Shown here one piece after another: positions 63,451 to 64,000 of a stretch of DNA of 64,000 nucleotides. The DNA is from DASRIA01 sp035650255 (lineage in GTDB: Bacteria; Actinomycetota; Thermoleophilia; Solirubrobacterales; JBBDJG01): the NCBI GenBank assembly GCA_035650255.1, contig DASRIA010000017.1, positions 77,326 through 141,325 of the forward strand, in the 5' to 3' direction. The notes beneath the pieces were generated by a model. That model saw only the letters and a list, made by a program, of their open reading frames with translations, was not told the origin of the DNA and searched no databases. Each line of letters opens with the position of its first letter. The stretch's first letter is position 1. Both the position numbers and the translations under genes were made by a program.

Positions 63451-64000
63451 CTACGGCACGAAAACTCCCTGCGTTGCGAACAGGTCGTTGTCCGTCGTGT
63501 CGACGTCGCCGTCCGGACCGCCGTCCCAGACTTCGGCGCGGCCCAGCTCCCAGATCGTACGGTCGCCCTCGCGGACCAGGCCGGGGATCACGGCGTCAGC
63601 CGTCGTATTGAGCGAGCACGCGGCGCCGATCGTCGCGTCTCCGGTCGTGGCGCACTGCACCGGCACGTCCAGAGACGTGTCAGCGACGGTGCCCGGCTCG
63701 TTCTCGCCGGCGCCGTTGAAGCGGTCGGTCAACCTCAGCCCCGTCTTGACGAGCAGTTCGCCTGTGTAGTCGGACAGGTCGCCCGCGACCCGCACGTCGG
63801 TCAGCGACACGCCGACCGCGACGTCTGCTTCGTCCTCCGGAGTGCCCAGGTTCCCGGCGATGACACGGAAGCGCGTGAAACCGGCGAACTTCGCGGGGCT
63901 CTGGTTGGCGTCGGGGGTGCCGACGGTCAGGTTGCCCGATGCCGGTGCCGGCGGGTTGCACGAGGGCGAGTCGAGCGGCGGACCGTGCCGGCGGTTCGGG
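63451..64000 (-). CDS. C-terminal part of a secreted protein with the shared domain (cut by window)
   Basis: The frame runs off the right edge. The visible 182 residues are the same C-terminal domain as in the dehydrogenase and PHP-hydrolase proteins: PNRRHGPPLDSPSCNPP, NLTVGTPDANQS, TPEDEADVAVGVSLTDVRVAGDLSDYTGELLVKTGLRLTDRFNGAGENEPGTVADTSLDVPVQCATT, and final LFATQGVFVP. The catalytic part lies outside the window, so the enzyme type is unknown. Confidence 0.85.
   Translation of the reverse strand, partial: PNRRHGPPLDSPSCNPPAPASGNLTVGTPDANQSPAKFAGFTRFRVIAGNLGTPEDEADVAVGVSLTDVRVAGDLSDYTGELLVKTGLRLTDRFNGAGENEPGTVADTSLDVPVQCATTGDATIGAACSLNTTADAVIPGLVREGDRTIWELGRAEVWDGGPDGDVDTTDNDLFATQGVFVP

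Overview
The window is about 64 kb of very GC-rich DNA. It most likely comes from a soil actinobacterium of the Thermoleophilia (Solirubrobacterales-like). The basis is gene content: RTX-like Ca-binding secreted proteins, tandem PQQ-type sugar dehydrogenases with PKD and DNRLRE modules, an F420/deazaflavin reductase type, a DUF559/AbiEi-like protein, and many apparently leaderless genes with a TAnnnT box 6-8 bases before the start codon. No rRNA, tRNA, CRISPR array, phage or IS transposase was recognised, and the taxonomic placement is inference.

Layout. 1-6.4 kb: a 5'-truncated toroid-like protein, a VOC protein, a sigma factor with a SnoaL tail, a GNAT enzyme, a lipoamide-dehydrogenase-like flavoprotein and a lipoprotein endopeptidase. 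6.4-18.7 kb: MsrB, a phosphoesterase, an MprAB-like two-component pair, a degenerate GGDEF membrane protein, GDPD, glyoxalase-like and SnoaL proteins, a fused membrane/spermidine-synthase protein and secreted hypotheticals. This block contains two inverted copies (3519-3760 and 14522-14749) of a structured dispersed repeat of about 230-240 bp. 18.7-28.2 kb: a universal stress protein, a GNAT enzyme, a c-di-AMP (ydaO-type) riboswitch in front of an RTX-like secreted protein, a DUF559 nuclease-like gene bracketed exactly by two direct copies of a 44-bp palindrome, an alpha/beta hydrolase, an MFS exporter, an SDR and F420-type proteins.

28.2-46 kb is a secretome block: a CehA/McbA-type PHP hydrolase, a penicillin-acylase-family enzyme, two AlgX/AlgJ-like proteins (one with substituted active-site motifs) and three tandem 1,100-residue PQQ-dehydrogenase-like multidomain proteins. 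The PHP hydrolase, all three dehydrogenases and a partial gene at the right edge share an unnamed C-terminal domain of about 195 residues. 46-64 kb: a coupled lysyl-oxidase-like/VOC/membrane operon, MpaB-like oxygenase, GGDEF+HD-GYP and HD-GYP proteins, YcnI, a PLP deaminase/desulfhydrase, MBL hydrolase, 5'-3' exonuclease, methyltransferase/isochorismatase operon, fasciclin protein divergent from a CarH-like B12 photoreceptor regulator, NYN protein, a second deazaflavin reductase and a P450.

The strongest candidate for something new is the 44-bp palindrome family (five full copies plus one degenerate half). Two near-identical direct copies supply the start codon and the stop codon of the DUF559 gene. 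The others stand alone, including next to or inside the leaders of the three PQQ-dehydrogenase paralogues. This looks like a nuclease-associated REP-like or excisable unit, but mobility is not demonstrated here.
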